Assembly: GCF_037975245.1 (NCBI RefSeq)
Contig: NC_092575.1
Location: forward strand, 16,950,310 to 17,014,309
Reading direction: 5' to 3'
Source: Apostichopus japonicus
Lineage: Eukaryota; Echinodermata; Holothuroidea; Aspidochirotida; Stichopodidae
Length of the DNA stretch: 64,000 bases
The notes under the pieces are model-generated. The model had not been told where the DNA came from. It searched no databases and was given only the letters and a program-made list of their open reading frames with translations. A program made the translations under genes and the position numbers. Of the stretch, positions 13,301 to 38,641 are shown one piece after another. How positions within the stretch are numbered: position 1 is the stretch's first letter; every line of letters starts with the position of its first letter.

Positions 13301-16300
13301 AAGCTGATAGTGATCAGACCTATGGTCCGCTCTATGTTTCTTAGTAAGCTGACAGTGATCAGACCAATGGTCCGCTCTATGTTTGTTGGTAAGCTAACAG
13401 TGATCAGACCTATGGTCCGCTCTATGTTTGTTGTTAAGCTAACAGTGATCAGACCAATGGTCCGCTCTATGTTTGTTGGTAAGCTAACAGTGATCAGACC
13501 TATGGTCCGCTCTATGTTTGTTGGTAAGCTAACAGTGATCAGACCTATGGTCCGCTCTGCGTTTGTTGGTAAGCTAATTGCAACAATGAACTTCACAGAA
13601 TGAACAAAAGCGAAGACATTAAATTTTGTAAACTTTGGGCAGCGAGTATGCAGGGTCTAGTTGTGATGGGATATTTCAACGTAACAAATAGACAATAAAT
13701 GTATATGCTTGCAGAAGCCCTTTTATATTTCCCATATAATAATAGTAATAATAACTAGTCTTATATAGTGCATACTCCAACAAAAGTTGTTCAATGCGCT
13801 CTACGGGTGCTGAATGTGCAAAGACTAATAGAGTTGAGAGAAAAGAAAAGTTTTAAGACAGCGCTTGAATTGAATAACAGAATCTAAAGACCTAATTCCA
13901 ACCGGGAGGGAGTTCCATATAATATGTTTCCATTTTGTGTCGATGCTCGCTCATTGGTTACAAAATGTCACTTTGGCTCAATTCCGATATTCGTTTCATA
14001 TGTCCATTACTGTGCCTCTGTAGCATATGCTGCTGGATCATGTATCACATGGAATGTAACTACAAAGTAGGCACATCTTTTATGGTAATCATAAAATTTG
14101 ATAAAAAATTGAAGTATTTGTATGAACTTATCAGTCTTTTTTGTTTTGTTCTAGGATATCTCTCTCTGGATTCGGTCTTATTTGTTTGGGATCAGTATTT
14201 GATTGGATTGGATGCACCAAACTATGACATCATACCTGTCATAACAGCCTTGACTATTTCTCTATTGAGACTACAGGTCCTGCAATGTCAAACAGTAAGT
14301 CATAAAAAAAGAGATTTAAAAAATTTAAAAAGTAAGTTATGTACAGTGTGAAATATCTTGCTGCATATACTGTCCAAAACACGGTAGCAATGTTTTACAC
14401 TTGTAAAACATAACTGGAAAGATCCATACAGCAATGTTTTTTTTTCAACCATAACTTAACTGCAACAATGAACTTCACAGACTATACAAAAAAAAAGTCA
14501 TTAAATTTTGATAACTTTGGCCAGTTTTGTTGGTCAAAATTAAAAGTCTTAACTAAAAGTCTTAAAAATTGACATTAATGTACAAAAAGGAATTGTGTAA
14601 AATGGTATCTTTCAAAAGTGTGTCATCAATAAATTTGATTTGTTGATTTTTTTTTTATTATTTACTTTTTTTGGTTGGGTGGGTCGGTGGGTGGGATTAT
14701 GGCAGTTTTCTTGAAAAGTTATTTTCATGGGTGGGTACATAATTCTTACATGACACTTAAAGTTAATATATAAACTATACTTACAGTGTATAACTCTCTT
14801 CCAAGACATGGCACAGGAATGGAACAACACAAATCTGACCATCATAGCCCATCCATGCCATGTTGTAAACTTTATACAACAAAACTATCACCAACCAAAT
14901 GACTCAGTCTTTTGTGTAGGTTTCAATATTAATATTGTTGGAGATGCTATCAAGCTTAGTTGTGAAAAAATAGCTTCAAAAGTCGGTGATGTGCAATACA
15001 ACCCACTGAGTTAAAAATAATAATAATTATTATAATTACAATCGCATCTAAGAATTTTTTGGTTGTAAATTCCAGATCATTTCAAACTTCTCAAGTTTTT
15101 TAATAATTTTATGTTGTTTGTTTTGTGTTATTTATTAATGCATGACAGGCAGAGGAAATCTCAAGTTGCTTAAAGAGGGATGGAAATAAACTGAAGAAAG
15201 AATTTTACATGTATGAGGTAAGGTACTAGGGAATTGATATTTTATGAAAAGTAGTTTTCAATGCTGATGATTTTTTTATAGCTGTAATTTTGGTTTCAAG
15301 ATTATTTCAATGTTCAAAATTTTACTACATTTCGGATGTCATCCATGGACGTTACTACTATGATCATTGCATGTCTTTGTGTCATAATTAGTAGAATTTA
15401 TGTTCAATCTGATTAGAATTTTATCTTTTGACCTGGACTGAGGAGTCCGTTGTCATCATCGATTTAGCTCCAAAGAGGCAGATCAGACATGAAGCATTCA
15501 CGGCTCCATTTTGAGAAATTTGTGTTGCAATTGAAAATGTCTTATTTGAGGTCATAAAAGTATGAATTTTGTGTTGCATTTGGAGGAACTCATCTTATCT
15601 TATAATTTGTGTACTAAACTAAGTCGTCTAACCAGTTAAAATACTCTCCCACCACCACCACCATTCCTGCTGGAAAATATATTAGAATTATAATGTTCTC
15701 TGGGATTTAAATTACAGGTCAGTTCAATCAATACAAAACTGAAATGGACATGTCAACTGCTTTAACAATCTGATTTTTGATCATTTTGTCATTTCTTCAA
15801 ATTTTGTCTTCTTTATGTAATATTTTCTCTCTTTTTTTTTTTCATTGGATTTTACAGATCAATAGAAATTTTCATCAAGATCTCAATACTTCCTTGAACA
15901 GCAGACCAGTGTTAGATTCCCAAAATTGTAAGTTGGCTTTCAATTTTGCATTTATTTTCATCTTGTTCAATGTGATATTATTTCTGTATTGTAGTCTGTA
16001 TCTTCTCACCCCCACCATACTCTTCCCATTAAGTCCAGCTTTTGACTAATTCAAGGATTCATTTGAAAAGACGCATTCCATGGTGGTAGTGCAGGTTTTT
16101 TTCTTGATAAACTCCACCTCACCTCCCCAACCCACATAGAATCAAACCAACACAGATAGTACAAACTTCACTGTTTTCAGATTGAAACATAAAGTAACTG
16201 TCCTAGAAGCAGCACTGTGAGCTAAAATGTATTGCCCAGCCATCTCATACTTTTCTTAACATTTTTGAAGTAAAAAACCTTTATAGAGATTAATGATGAG

Positions 16301-17714
16301 CTTCAAAACTCCTGGGCCTCAATTGTGCTTCAGATTTGCGGCTGACATCAAAATTAATTGGACATATCCGTGACATGTCGGTAGTAGATACAGAGGTATT
16401 TTTATGTTAATTCTTCTTTACACAAAAGTGTCAGTTCTTTAAGGTGATTTTCTATTTTGCATAATTTTATAGATCCAATGCCTTGGAATGTCAATGTTCC
16501 AGCATCAGATGTGGATTCCTCCGTGAACAGAGAAAATATCAGGTTGAAGGATCTACTTGAGAAGGTAACATAGTACCCTGCCACCCCCCCCCCCCTCCGG
16601 CCCCCCACTTATACCACTGGATCGATCTTTGTATAATTTGATGTATGGCAACACAGAAATTTAATATTTAAATTCTTAACTTTCTCCTTTGTCACTGAAA
16701 CTGTTCGCCTTTAAAAACCAAAACATAAAAATAAGCAAAAATGCTTCAATGAAACATTTGGATACATTGATGTTGCAGTTGATGATACATTGATGTAGCA
16801 TCAAGTTGAAATTTATGAAATGGATATTTCAAAGATATGACAATGCTAACATGTCTAAGACGGATAACAGAGAACCATTAAACCTATTATGTCCAAGTTC
16901 CCTGTTCCTGCTCTGATTCTGTGACTGAGATATATACGATACCGAAATTTAGTCACTTGAGTTGGGAAAAGACACTTTTCAATTTGTAATCACTGTTGGC
17001 ACATCCATACTTCACCAGCAACTTTCAAGGGGTTCTACTTTTGTATTCTTCAAGAAGAATAGTTGAGATGTAAACTTGTATTTGGGATGTAAACAGAGGA
17101 ATTATCTAAAGATCATGGTACCGTCTTTCTCTCAATTCCTATTTTCTGTTCTCAATATTCTGATAGTGTCTTCATCTGTAGTAAAAGTGAAATATCAAGC
17201 AGATATGTTGTCAAAGACTAAAAATTTATACCTATGAGATATTCTTTTGAACTTAAAATGCTAATATCTTTGAAACTATTCTAGCAATTTGTGTCGTTGT
17301 TTTTGCTTGGTTAGATGTGAACAAGTTCAATACTTCACCAGAACTAAACGTTGCAAATCGTTAACAGATTCTAAATTTACAGACAAAATTGAAGAGTAAG
17401 AGAGGAGGAGATTTCAACGTAATTTATTCCTACGAAATTATTTCTCAAGTCTCTCGAAACAAACGCTTGAATCTGTTGCATTAATCTTTAGGAATCCAGG
17501 AAGAGACAGGAGGTAGAAGAGAGGTATACTACAGGCATGAAAGAGATGAAGGAAGAATTAAATCAGTTGAGGAAACTGATAGAGAAAGACGAAGATGCCA
17601 AGGTATGTTGATAGACGATGGTCGGACTGGATGCGATAGTGTAGCACATAGGCCATTAGGCTGCAGCCTCTGAAGGAACAAAAGAAAAAGAAGAGAATAA
17701 ATATATATATATGT

Positions 17715-17797
<83 letters not shown>

Positions 17798-18832
17798 AAT
17801 ATATATATGATATATATTGCCCCAAATGTTGACACTATTACAATGTATTATAAATTGATCAAAGGCAAACGATATTTGATTTCATATTTTGAACTTATGT
17901 CGTGTGTGCAGATGTAAGTAAAAGAAATTCTTATGATAAAGTGTCATTAGAATTTACAAAATGATGGATTGACAGTAGACCTTGCAAAAAAGGCCTGTTA
18001 AAGGTGGAGCTTAGTTATGCATGCATTCCCTGCAGTCAGATTTGCCTCTTATTGGACTTACTGGAATTAAGTCAATGTTTGAAATAATTTGCTGCTGTAA
18101 CCTTGCTATTTAATATGCATAAAAAACAAAGGCAAATCACAGCATCTTTGCCTCCAAGGGTAACTTTATACCATATGTATATGTTGATATTGATCAACAT
18201 ACTAGAATTTTTTGACATCTGTTTTCATTTTCAATATCTTCCCATGATAAAGGTATGTTGAAGTGTTTGGAATGTTCATTTAAGGCAAATCTCTGCTTCT
18301 GGTTTAAGATCTAGTTGTTATTGTCAACTCCATCATCACGAAATAGGTTTGAACAAATCCTTCTAGGTTTAATAGTCCTACCCTGTGTCTGAAGTCCTGT
18401 TAAAACATGCTTAAGATCATGTAACACCATGGGCCGGATGGAATCAGATTAAAACAAGGTTTGGCCATCAGCAGGGTTTTCCTATCTCACCTTTAGAGTT
18501 TTTTTAGCTATTTTTCTGTCATCTTTTCTATTTGTATGAAATGTTTACACTTACCTTAAATGTCACATGGGTTAAAGGTAGATCACCTTTAATGTCAGAA
18601 AATTAACATAAACAAGTTTTGTCGAGTAGTTCATTGTCTGCATAGAGAGGATAATTTTGTTTTAAAACTTTCAATAACAGGTCACAATATGTAACATTAT
18701 TATGTCACCTAGAAATATGATTTGTGTAAAATACTTTCCTAAATTGTAGCATGTTTTTCATTTCTTTCAAACCCACAGAATGAAAATGACATTCTTCATC
18801 AACCTAGCACATCTTACTCTGGTCCGCAATAA
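4336..18832 (+). CDS. Degenerate TBC-domain (Rab-GAP-fold) protein with C-terminal coiled coil
   Basis: Thirteen coding exons join in one frame: 4336-4398 (putative start exon), 6367-6505, 7802-8056, 9304-9438, 9984-10210, 11885-11987, 12732-12803 (alternative end up to 13568), 14155-14294, 15149-15217, 15858-15927, 16473-16564, 17492-17602 and 18779-18832. All have AG/GT borders and matching phases. The shortest product is 509 residues. TBC signatures seen: [10 protein letters not shown] near residue 140 (motif A, after an LPQS turn) and [19 protein letters not shown] near 325-345, which resembles the distal TBC subdomain of TBC1D19. The arginine-finger region is [11 protein letters not shown] (about 172) instead of IxxDxxR, and the YxQ region is [10 protein letters not shown] (about 222), so both catalytic residues appear to be missing. 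Residues about 440-492 are charged, heptad-like coiled coil. A pseudo-GAP or scaffold role in membrane traffic is inference. The TAA stop lies inside an AATAAA at 18828-18833. The first exon is the least certain; the rest is well supported. Confidence 0.8.
5481..5827 (+). mobile_element. MITE with TTAA-type ends, copy 1 (degraded)
   Basis: Same family as the copies at 6934, 34187 and 54157. The left end reads AAAGGCATTGAAGACTCGCC and the right end GAGTCTTCACACCCTTTAA, which are imperfect inverted repeats. The TTAA is intact on the right but changed to TAAA on the left. The interior is non-coding and shares GGGATCGATGGTGGTGT and CATTCGAAACTAGGTCA with the other copies. It lies in the first intron of the TBC-like gene. 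Confidence 0.75.
6934..7298 (+). mobile_element. MITE with TTAA-type ends, copy 2
   Basis: Starts TTAAAGGCATTGAAGACTCG and ends AGTCTTCACACCCTTTAA. The termini are inverted repeats bounded by TTAA on both sides, the target used by piggyBac-type transposases. It is about 365 bp long and has no transposase. It sits in the intron between the exons at 6367-6505 and 7802-8056. Confidence 0.8.
12767..13576 (+). repeat. 45-bp minisatellite built from an exon end plus its splice donor, about 18 copies
   Basis: The array begins inside the coding exon that starts at 12732 (acceptor TTGTTCAG). Each unit is 45 bp: about 33 bases of exon ending TTTGTTG, then GTAAGCTAACAG. The first donor is at 12804 and the last, same phase, at 13569. 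Either joins in frame to the exon at 14155. Translation stays open through all 18 units, each giving a 15-residue block containing [10 protein letters not shown]. Copies differ by a few bases (MF, ML, AF and MI variants). One copy, near 13430, has lost its GT (TTGTTAAGC); another, near 13337, has TTAGTAAGC. The array may be intronic, or it may extend the TBC domain by up to 255 residues if a distal donor is used. Confidence 0.9.
13579..14521 (+). repeat. Direct repeat pair of about 60 bp bracketing intronic sequence
   Basis: GCAACAATGAACTTCACAGA followed by an A-rich stretch and CATTAAATTTTG occurs at about 13581-13641 and again at about 14463-14521. The second copy is downstream of the exon at 14155-14294, so the pair brackets that exon. 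The first copy directly abuts the 45-bp minisatellite. Confidence 0.65.
13735..13930. repeat. Probable dispersed repeat with AATAAT-rich head
   Basis: Starts with AATAATAGTAATAATAAC, then TCTTATATAGTGCATACTCC and GTTCAATGCGCTCTAC, and ends near GGGAGGGAGTTCCATATAAT. This layout (triplet-rich end, TTATATAG core, GGAGTTCC end) is typical of short interspersed elements in marine invertebrates, recalled from general knowledge. No second copy was found in the window. Confidence 0.35.
17699..17815. repeat. (TA)n microsatellite
   Basis: Nearly uninterrupted alternating TA with a few GTATA and AAATATA interruptions, within the last intron of the TBC-like gene. The open frames across it are artefacts of the repeat. 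Confidence 0.95.
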
Positions 18833-19934
18833 ATTCTCCTCTTTTGTGGAACACTCCAAGATGGAACACCCTAGGAGATGATTACTAAACTGGACAGGTT
18901 ACCAATATGCAGATTGCCTTAGGTGGATGTGTTAAGTAGAGGGTCATAAATTGAGGGTCTACTTGAGGGATTCCCTCTAGCTATCAAAGATGGCATCACA
19001 TATGATAACCTGAAACTACGAGCGTGTATCATATTTTAAGTGACCTTCGTGGACGTTAACTTCATAGCGTGGAATCTAATGCTGTCGTTCTGTTTATGTA
19101 AGAGATAAATACGTATATATGATAGAGGTATATCTGATGAGAGCAAAGATGGTTTGATTGTTACTGGATGGATTGATGGTTATAAGGAGGAGAAGAAGAT
19201 GTATAAGGAGGGGGAGGAAGATTAAATGATGGTGATGGGTGCAGCATGGGAGGAAAACTGCCAAGAGTGGTGAACAGCCGGGCCAGCTGAGGTCATTGTT
19301 TTCCAAGATATGATGGAGGTGGAGAACAATTATTTGCATGCAGTGGGAGGATGAGATGTTATAACCTGACATTCAGACATCTTCAATCATCCCTGACCTA
19401 CTTACTATGTTCTTACCATTCTTCTCTTGGTCCCGCACCCATCTTCACCCACACTCCTCCCCCCCCCCCACCCTCTTACCTCGAGGATGGAAGCAAAATG
19501 CACTAAACACAAAGCTTAAGAGATCAATCTCTCCGATACTTCCCTTGGTTATTAGCAAACAAGCTACAACTGCGAGTCATGCTAGCTTTTGCATCCCTTG
19601 ACATTACTAGTAACAATGACAAGAAACCAATGGGAGCTATGAAACATCTTTATTTGGTTATTTTAAAGTAATAATCTGAATATTAACTACAATCATGCTT
19701 GGTTAAAATACCAACAGATTTCCAATTAGTTTCCATTGTAATGATTGTAGTAATGTTGGCCTAAAAGACAATTGATGTTGTATATAACAGCTATATCTGT
19801 ATGAAAAGATTGCTGAATGTCTCATAACTTAGACATATAATTGGCAGTGATAGTAGTGGATACAGTCACATTTTTTGCTAATTTTGTATTTAGTACCTAT
19901 TTACCTAGCAACCAAGTAACTCATTGATATTCAC

Positions 19935-20560
19935 CTTGAAAACTGGTCAAAAAAGAATTTTGTGCTTTGTTTTTAACTTTTACAGAGGTGGACATTGTTT
20001 ATTTTAATTTTGAATTTGAAAGAGAAATTTTGTAGAAATACTTATTTGGTAAAATATTTTAGTGCATCATTCTGGGTTACCTTGAACAACTCTGCACTCT
20101 TCACCTTGAAAACTGTATTAGATATATATATTTTTCGGCAATATATTATTTAAAATTTTATCTAAAATGTTACATGAAGTTTTGTACCTTTTTATCATTC
20201 ACATATTCAGCTACTTATATTAATATAGTGAATTTTAATGAGAAATATTGTAGAAATATTTATGAGTTAAAATATTTTAGTGCATCAATGTGTGTTGCTT
20301 TGAAAAACTCAGCACTCTTCACCTTGAAAACTACACTATATTAGATATTTATTTTTCTTAATTTTATCTTAAATATAGCATGACTTGAATCCTTTTTCAT
20401 GATTCACATATTCAGACATTTATTTTAAAATGGTGAATTTTAAAGAGAAATATTGTAGAAGTACTTATTTGGTAAAATATTTTAGTGCATCATTCTGTGT
20501 TGCTTTGAACAACTCTGCACTCTTCACTTTGAAAACTGTTTTCTATATTTTCGGAAACAA
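19935..20560 (+). repeat. Tandem repeat, period about 205-215 bp
   Basis: TTCACCTTGAAAACTG recurs near 19931, 20100 and 20318 (TTCACTTTGAAAACTG near 20523). TTTTAGTGCATCA is found near 20060, 20275 and 20480, each followed by a run ending in AACTCTGCACTCTTCAC or a close variant. About three full units plus a partial, AT-rich, no coding potential. Confidence 0.75.
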
Positions 20561-21136
20561 ATTTATTAAAGAAAATTCTCAAATATAAGGTGAAGTTCAT
20601 CCTTTTATATGATTCGATTTTATTCAGATATTTGATGTAAAGCTATTGTTGTATTATCCTCCAGTTTGCTAAATATTTCACTTCTTGCCTGACAAGTGTG
20701 TCAATCAATAGCATAGTAATGCAATTGGCAGATCACACACTGACTAGTGCAGTGGAAAGTTCACCTAAAATTCGGCAAACATGCATCATCATCATCATCA
20801 TCAAAATCTATCAAACATGTTACTGATTTTATTGAAATGTTTATACATAGAAAAGATTGTACCTAAAATTTCTGTCCCGTCTTTTTTTTTTCTGGTTTTT
20901 AAATTGTGATAGTGTAAAGGATATCTTTAGGCATGAAAAGTTAGTTTGATATGCTGTAGAATGATGAATTTCACTTTTATTGGTGCATTATTTTTACTAC
21001 CCCTGTTAATTTTTTGATAAATGACCCTTAAACATCTTGAGTCTGATCACATAGCCTATTTGGTTACTTGCAATAGGCAGGCAAGTAACCTATGCAGTCA
21101 AGTTGGCGTGTTTATGTGTGTTTGACACCCTAGCTG

Positions 21137-22010
21137 GTAAACATGATATCTCAAGATACTTATCCTCTGCAGTTCTCATATTTGACATGTGGCTTCCCCA
21201 TAATTAGTACAAGAATCGTATTGTTTGGAGTGGAGGTCAAACATGACTTGGGTCAGCAGAGGGCAAAATGTGAAAATCTCAAAAGTGTATCTCCAGAACC
21301 TGAACATCACAGGAGCTTATGCATTCAATGTAGGTTAGCCTTATGTAGTGTAAAGTTTTTACACAATTTGCTGTAGTTCAGCGTTCATTTAAGGTCACGA
21401 GGGGTCAAAATTTGAAATCCTTGTAAACATGATATCTCCAGATGGGAACTTTAATGGCACTTACATATTGCATGTGGCTTCCCAATAATGAGTACCAGAA
21501 ACCTATTGTTTTGTTTGGAGGTCATTTGGGTCAGCAGAGGGCGAAATGTGAAAATCTCAAAAGTGCTGTATCTCTAGGACCTGAACAATAAATGACCTCA
21601 TATATGCATGGTAAAGTGTAAAGATTTTGCACAATTTGGTGTAGATCAAAGGTCATTTAAGGTCAACAGAGGTCAACCCTGACTTGTAAGCACAATATCT
21701 CAAGATAGGAAACTTCACAAGATCCCATATTTGACATATGGCTTCCGTCCCTATAATGAATACAAGATTCCTGACGTTTTTCTTGTGAAGGTCAAAGGTT
21801 TACAGTGGTTGCCAAAATCTGAAAACTATTTGTATCTCTCAAAGACCAAACTTTGGTCAATTAAGGTATGCATGTGCACGGAAGATTACTCTTGTGATCG
21901 GCAAAAGGTCTACATATTTCTATGCAGGTCAATGGCATATGAGGTCAACAGAGATGAAAACATTGTAAACATGATACCTCAAAAGGGAATATCATGACAT
22001 TCATGTTCAT
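21137..22010 (+). repeat. Diverged tandem repeat, period about 275 bp, rich in AGGTCA-like half sites
   Basis: Units near 21140, 21425 and 21690 share the order: ATGATATCTCAAGAT or a variant, then GACATGTGGCTTCC, AATGAGTACAAGA-like sequence, GTTTGGAGGTCA, GGGTCAGCAGAGG and AAATGTGAAAATCTC. Related sequence occurs at 55500-55745 and 56860-57100. Several GGTCA half sites occur in each unit, for example AAGGTCATTTAAGGTCA. No protein is encoded. Confidence 0.7.
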
Positions 22011-22186
22011 CAAGTGTGCTGCACCTTATGTTGATCAGTGTTTGTATATTTTTTTTCACCTGGTAGTGGGAAAAATGCAAAGAAGGTCATTCAAAGTTTC
22101 CTGAAAGTGACTTAAACTTTTTTCTGGACATCATCCTTCCTTACGAAGAAGTGTCTTCGAACATAACCGTACCGTACTACTAACCG

Positions 22187-22395
22187 TACTAACGCCGGTG
22201 CCTTTCAATAATAAAGTCCCGAGTTCGAGTCACTCCAAGAATAATGTATGTCGTTCAGTTACAGAGTTGTTAACAATTCATAATCATGGACGTTACAATA
22301 TGAATCTAAGAGACTGACTTCGGTCAGCTTGCGGCTTTGATAAGCACATGTGGCTTCTTCGCGTGTTCCTGCTTGCAGGAGGATCTAAAAAACAT
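22187..22395 (+). repeat. Dispersed repeat, inverted copy at 52528
   Basis: Contains GAATCTAAGAGACTGACTTC, GGCTTTGATAAGC and GGCTTCTTCGCG then CCTGCTTGCAGGAGGATC. The reverse complement of the same order is found at about 52528-52640. The upstream part has AGTTCGAGTCACTCC, which resembles a tRNA box B, so a tRNA-derived SINE is possible but not proven. Confidence 0.6.
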
Positions 22396-23853
22396 ACATA
22401 CATACAACTACACAAAAGTAACCATCATAGCGCATCGAAGCAGAGGGGGAAAAAAGGGCGATATACCAATTAATGAAATATTCAAGTTAACTGCGTTGTA
22501 TCTGTTCAAGTGTGCGGATACCTTCATACTGAGCGTGTGAGCATGCGAACTTTACTGTAGTTTTCATACGCGAGTAACATAAGAATGCGCAAAACCACGT
22601 GCCATCATCTACAGTTCCTATAACCGAAGCTCGGGCTTCGATTAACAATTTTCACAAATTCCGTTTCGGTATATGTTTCAGCTTTGGAAAACAGACTGAT
22701 TTGCAACGTAGCTGAACCGATAAGGAAGGGCCGGAGGTTATTGAATGATTTCATAACGGAGAGGTCCGGACCGACTGGCATCGTTCAAACCGACTCCCTT
22801 TTAGGTAGCCTGTGATCCCCCAAGAAAATTTTAGACGAAAAATGGTGCATCTTAAGTTATATTTAGACTAGACTTAGCTCTGAATGTAAAATTGTGCTAA
22901 CAACTACTCCTGCTCTTTTTTTTATGCAGTTGAAGAGGGGAGGAGGGGGGTACACCCATATGAAAAAAAAATGACTGATCCATTTTGCCCAGATTAACTG
23001 TGGTGAGTTTGTTGACCTTCTTTTCTTATGTAGAGGGTGATTTACCAGTTACCAGACCCCTCTATACGGTACCATATTGGTATTAATTGATTTAGACTTT
23101 GGGAGCATTTGACATATGTATGTGGTGAGGATTTCTAGATTTTTTTTCACACAAAAACACATCAACAATTGGATAAAAATATGGTCTAGTTTTGCTTATA
23201 AGTCAGAATTAGTCATTTCTATACAAACTATATGTCTATTTTGGGAGGATTCTCACAGTCGCCCCCCCCCCCCTCCAAGTTGGTGTCAGTGTTAAAAAGG
23301 CCCAGTTGGATCAATTAAAATGGCTTGACTGCTTGGTCTTCCGCACAGGCCATTAGGTCAGTCCCTCAGATCCGAGACAGTATAGGCAAATACAAACACA
23401 GTTATGGCCTCAAATAACATCTCTCAAGGAGAAAGGAATACAAGATCATGAAAATGTTACGCAGTAGGTATACCAACCTATAAGGTGTAGCTTCGATATA
23501 TTATTGGAACCTTTCTGATGTGTGCAGAACTTGAAAAGGTCTATCTCACGAACGGAGACGTAATGTCTGTAACTTTACGAGTGGCCACGACCCCACATTT
23601 TATATTTTCGGTAACTAAAGCACAACATTGGAAATATTATTTCTTCGTTATAGCCTCAAGTGAATTTGTTTAGATTGTGTCAAAATACCAACCCGTTCCT
23701 CTCGTCGGCTATAGGTCAAGCTTCGTGTAAATCAAAGTGTTGACCTGATGCCAGGCTTCACTTAGCATGGAAATTAAAAAAAACTTTGTAGAACGCTCAT
23801 ATAAATGTCCCGCGCGCACAACAGTTTACTTGGCAACTGACGTCTGGAACAAT

Positions 23854-38641
<14,788 letters not shown>

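Larger units (their letters stand above)
18833..23766. other. Intergenic between TBC-like and SLC5 genes
   Basis: No coding exons recognised. The space is largely repeat: three or more copies of an about 205-bp tandem unit at 19935-20560, an about 275-bp tandem unit at 21137-22010, and a repeat at 22187-22395 with an inverted copy in the third gene. The sequence at 22920-23760 is unassigned and must hold the SLC5 promoter, but no TATA or other box can be called with confidence. Confidence 0.5.

Noticed and set aside
12652-13596. Long minus-strand open frame of 314 codons with a repeated [15 protein letters not shown] peptide
   Set aside because: It is the antisense reading of the 45-bp minisatellite. 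A period divisible by three keeps frames open on both strands; no splice sites or non-repeat coding content support it.
14808-15014. Possible extra exon of the TBC-like gene
   Set aside because: The flanking exons at 14155-14294 and 15149-15217 already join in phase 0, and this frame has no convincing acceptor/donor pair.
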